DNA of 6,781 nt, taken from contig JAFQPV010000224.1 in the NCBI GenBank assembly GCA_017411585.1, positions 1-6,781 on the forward strand, read 5' to 3'. This document shows, piece after piece, positions 5,460 through 6,781 of this stretch; the stretch's first letter is position 1; the number at the start of each line of letters is the position of its first letter. The translations under genes and the position numbers were made by a program. Under the pieces are notes generated by a model that saw only the letters and a list, made by a program, of their open reading frames with translations, was not told the origin of the DNA and did no database searches. The stretch comes from Clostridia bacterium. GTDB taxonomy: Bacteria > Bacillota > Clostridia > UBA1381 > UMGS1253.

Positions 5460-6781
5460 ATGAGAAAAACATATGTAACATCTATGCCGAACCATATTGG
5501 TGCATTTTTAAAAGCAAGCAAGTGCTTTTCGGCGTTAGGTATTAACATTACCCGCGTAAGCTACAACAAGGCGGTGGATTCGCATACATTGTTTATAGAC
5601 GCAGAAGGAACTGAGGCGCAGCTGAAAAAAGCAGACAGCGAGCTTGAAAAGATTGGTTATCTCCAAAATAATCATTCGAAAACGAGTATTGTTTTATTGG
5701 AGTTTTGCCTGAAAGATATTCCGGGAAGCGTTACGGATGTTTTGACGCTTATTGACAGCTTCAATTTTAATATATCGTATATAAGCTCGCAGGAAAACGG
5801 AACAGATTATCAGTATTTTAAAATGGGGCTGTATGTTGACGATTCTCAAAAAATATCTGAGTTTTTGAAGGAAGTCGAAAAAATATGTAAAGTTCGGATT
5901 ATAGACTATAACAGCGCAGAGAAGGTTTATGATAACAGTATTTTTTATAACACATATGTTATGGCGCTGTCACAAACTATGGGGTTGAGCGCGGATGTAA
6001 GCAAGGCGCTTTTGGTCAATGTAAACCTTGCAATGCAGACATTAGATGAGCAGGGCTTGTCTCCGTATCGGACATTTGACAGCATCAGCAAGTTTGCGGA
6101 ATTGCTCGGCGCTTCCAAAGGCAAGCAATTTTCGCCGCGCATCAGCACGCATAAGATTACGGAAAACACAGAAATAATTCTGATAGAGCCGCCGTGCGGA
6201 AGCAATACCATGATTATAAAGAGCAATGGTCATATTCTGTTTGTGGACAGCGGATATGCCTGCTACAAAGAAGAAATGGAAAGCATTTTCAAAAAAATCA
6301 TTCCGGATTATGAAAAAATGAAAAAGGTTATACTTGTAACCCATGCGGATGTTGACCATTGCGGACTTCTGCCCATGTTTGACGAGGTTATTGCCAGTAA
6401 AAAAACCGCGGTGTGCCTGAAAAATGAGTATAACGGCAAAAACGGATACAGAGAAGAAAATCCGCTGCATAAACCTTATATCAACATTTGTAAGCTGCTT
6501 ACTTCGTATCAATGCACAAATCCTGATAAAGTCACGGCTTTGTGGGAGAACACAAGAGAAAGTACAGAGCCGCTTACGCAAATTGGGTTTTATGATTTTG
6601 AGGAGTTGCACTTTGAAGTATATGAGGGCAAGGGCGGACCCCTTCCCGGGGAAATTGTGCTTATTGATTATCAAAACCATATTGCAATTACGGGAGATAT
6701 TTACATAAATATGCACGGACTTACCCCGCAGCAGGCAGAATATAATCAATATGCCCCTATTCTTATGACCTCTGTCGATAC
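5460..6781 (+). CDS. Two ACT-like domains fused to a metallo-beta-lactamase fold hydrolase (3' end outside window)
   Basis: An open frame of 440 codons runs off the window. The start follows GGAAAGAGAGG (5443-5453) with 6 bases of spacing. Residues about 1-68 (TYVTSMPNHIGAFLKASKCF, then FIDAEGTEAQLKKAD) and about 75-150 (LLEFCLKDIPGSVTDVL, then DDSQKISEFLKEVEK) each follow the ACT pattern: a strand, a D/N-x-x-G turn, a helix, and a closing strand-helix. ACT domains usually bind amino acids or other small ligands, so ligand control of the hydrolase is an inference. A helical link (155-220) leads to the metallo-beta-lactamase domain: CGSNTMIIKSNGHILFVDSG at 246-265, VTHADVDHCGLL at 293-304 (His295, Asp297, Asp299, His300) and ITGD with Asp413 as likely bridging ligand. 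The motif is HxDxDH where HxHxDH is usual, and GGPLPGE (Pro394) stands where family members often have a His ligand. Substrate unknown. It is probably cytoplasmic, since no signal peptide is seen. Confidence 0.85.
   Translation, partial: MRKTYVTSMPNHIGAFLKASKCFSALGINITRVSYNKAVDSHTLFIDAEGTEAQLKKADSELEKIGYLQNNHSKTSIVLLEFCLKDIPGSVTDVLTLIDSFNFNISYISSQENGTDYQYFKMGLYVDDSQKISEFLKEVEKICKVRIIDYNSAEKVYDNSIFYNTYVMALSQTMGLSADVSKALLVNVNLAMQTLDEQGLSPYRTFDSISKFAELLGASKGKQFSPRISTHKITENTEIILIEPPCGSNTMIIKSNGHILFVDSGYACYKEEMESIFKKIIPDYEKMKKVILVTHADVDHCGLLPMFDEVIASKKTAVCLKNEYNGKNGYREENPLHKPYINICKLLTSYQCTNPDKVTALWENTRESTEPLTQIGFYDFEELHFEVYEGKGGPLPGEIVLIDYQNHIAITGDIYINMHGLTPQQAEYNQYAPILMTSVD

Noticed and set aside
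6042..6749. Antisense reading frame of 235 codons opposite the ACT/MBL gene
   Set aside because: The + strand frame carries clear metallo-beta-lactamase motifs through the same interval; the antisense product matches nothing recognisable.

Overview
The window looks like chromosomal DNA from a Gram-positive anaerobe of the class Clostridia, plausibly Oscillospirales/Ruminococcaceae. The reasons are strong AGGAGG-type ribosome binding sites, clostridial-type MetRS and AlaRS proteins (fused C-terminal tRNA-binding domain; cysteine-rich insertion near the AlaRS active site), and short hairpin repeats between genes. The taxon is inferred from protein style, not from a search. Every supported gene is on the + strand.

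Positions 1-3887 are a tight housekeeping run: the 3' end of metG, then alaS (16-base gap), then a small HIT-family nucleotide hydrolase (16-base gap), closed by a perfect 13-bp terminator hairpin. The two aminoacyl-tRNA synthetases and the HIT protein, whose family cleaves purine nucleoside phosphoramidates and aminoacyl-AMP by-products, fit one translation-related operon.

Positions 3888-4929 are different. First comes an array (about 3921-4102) of small hairpins with different stems, separated by a constant octamer ATGAATTG that changes to its reverse complement CAATTCAT part-way along. Next is an AT-rich gene for a membrane-anchored protein of unknown function (4178-4741), bracketed by two copies of a 27-base direct repeat (24/27 identical). 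A second cluster of nested hairpins (4807-4902) then forms the leader of the following gene. This stretch reads as an accessory insertion or repeat island between conserved genes.

Positions 4930-5343 encode a half-size EamA/DMT-type membrane protein. From 5460 to the end runs an unfinished gene with two N-terminal ACT-like domains fused to a metallo-beta-lactamase fold. Its metal motif is the variant HADVDH, and Pro stands where a third His ligand would be expected. With the hairpin array, this is the most unusual content of the window.
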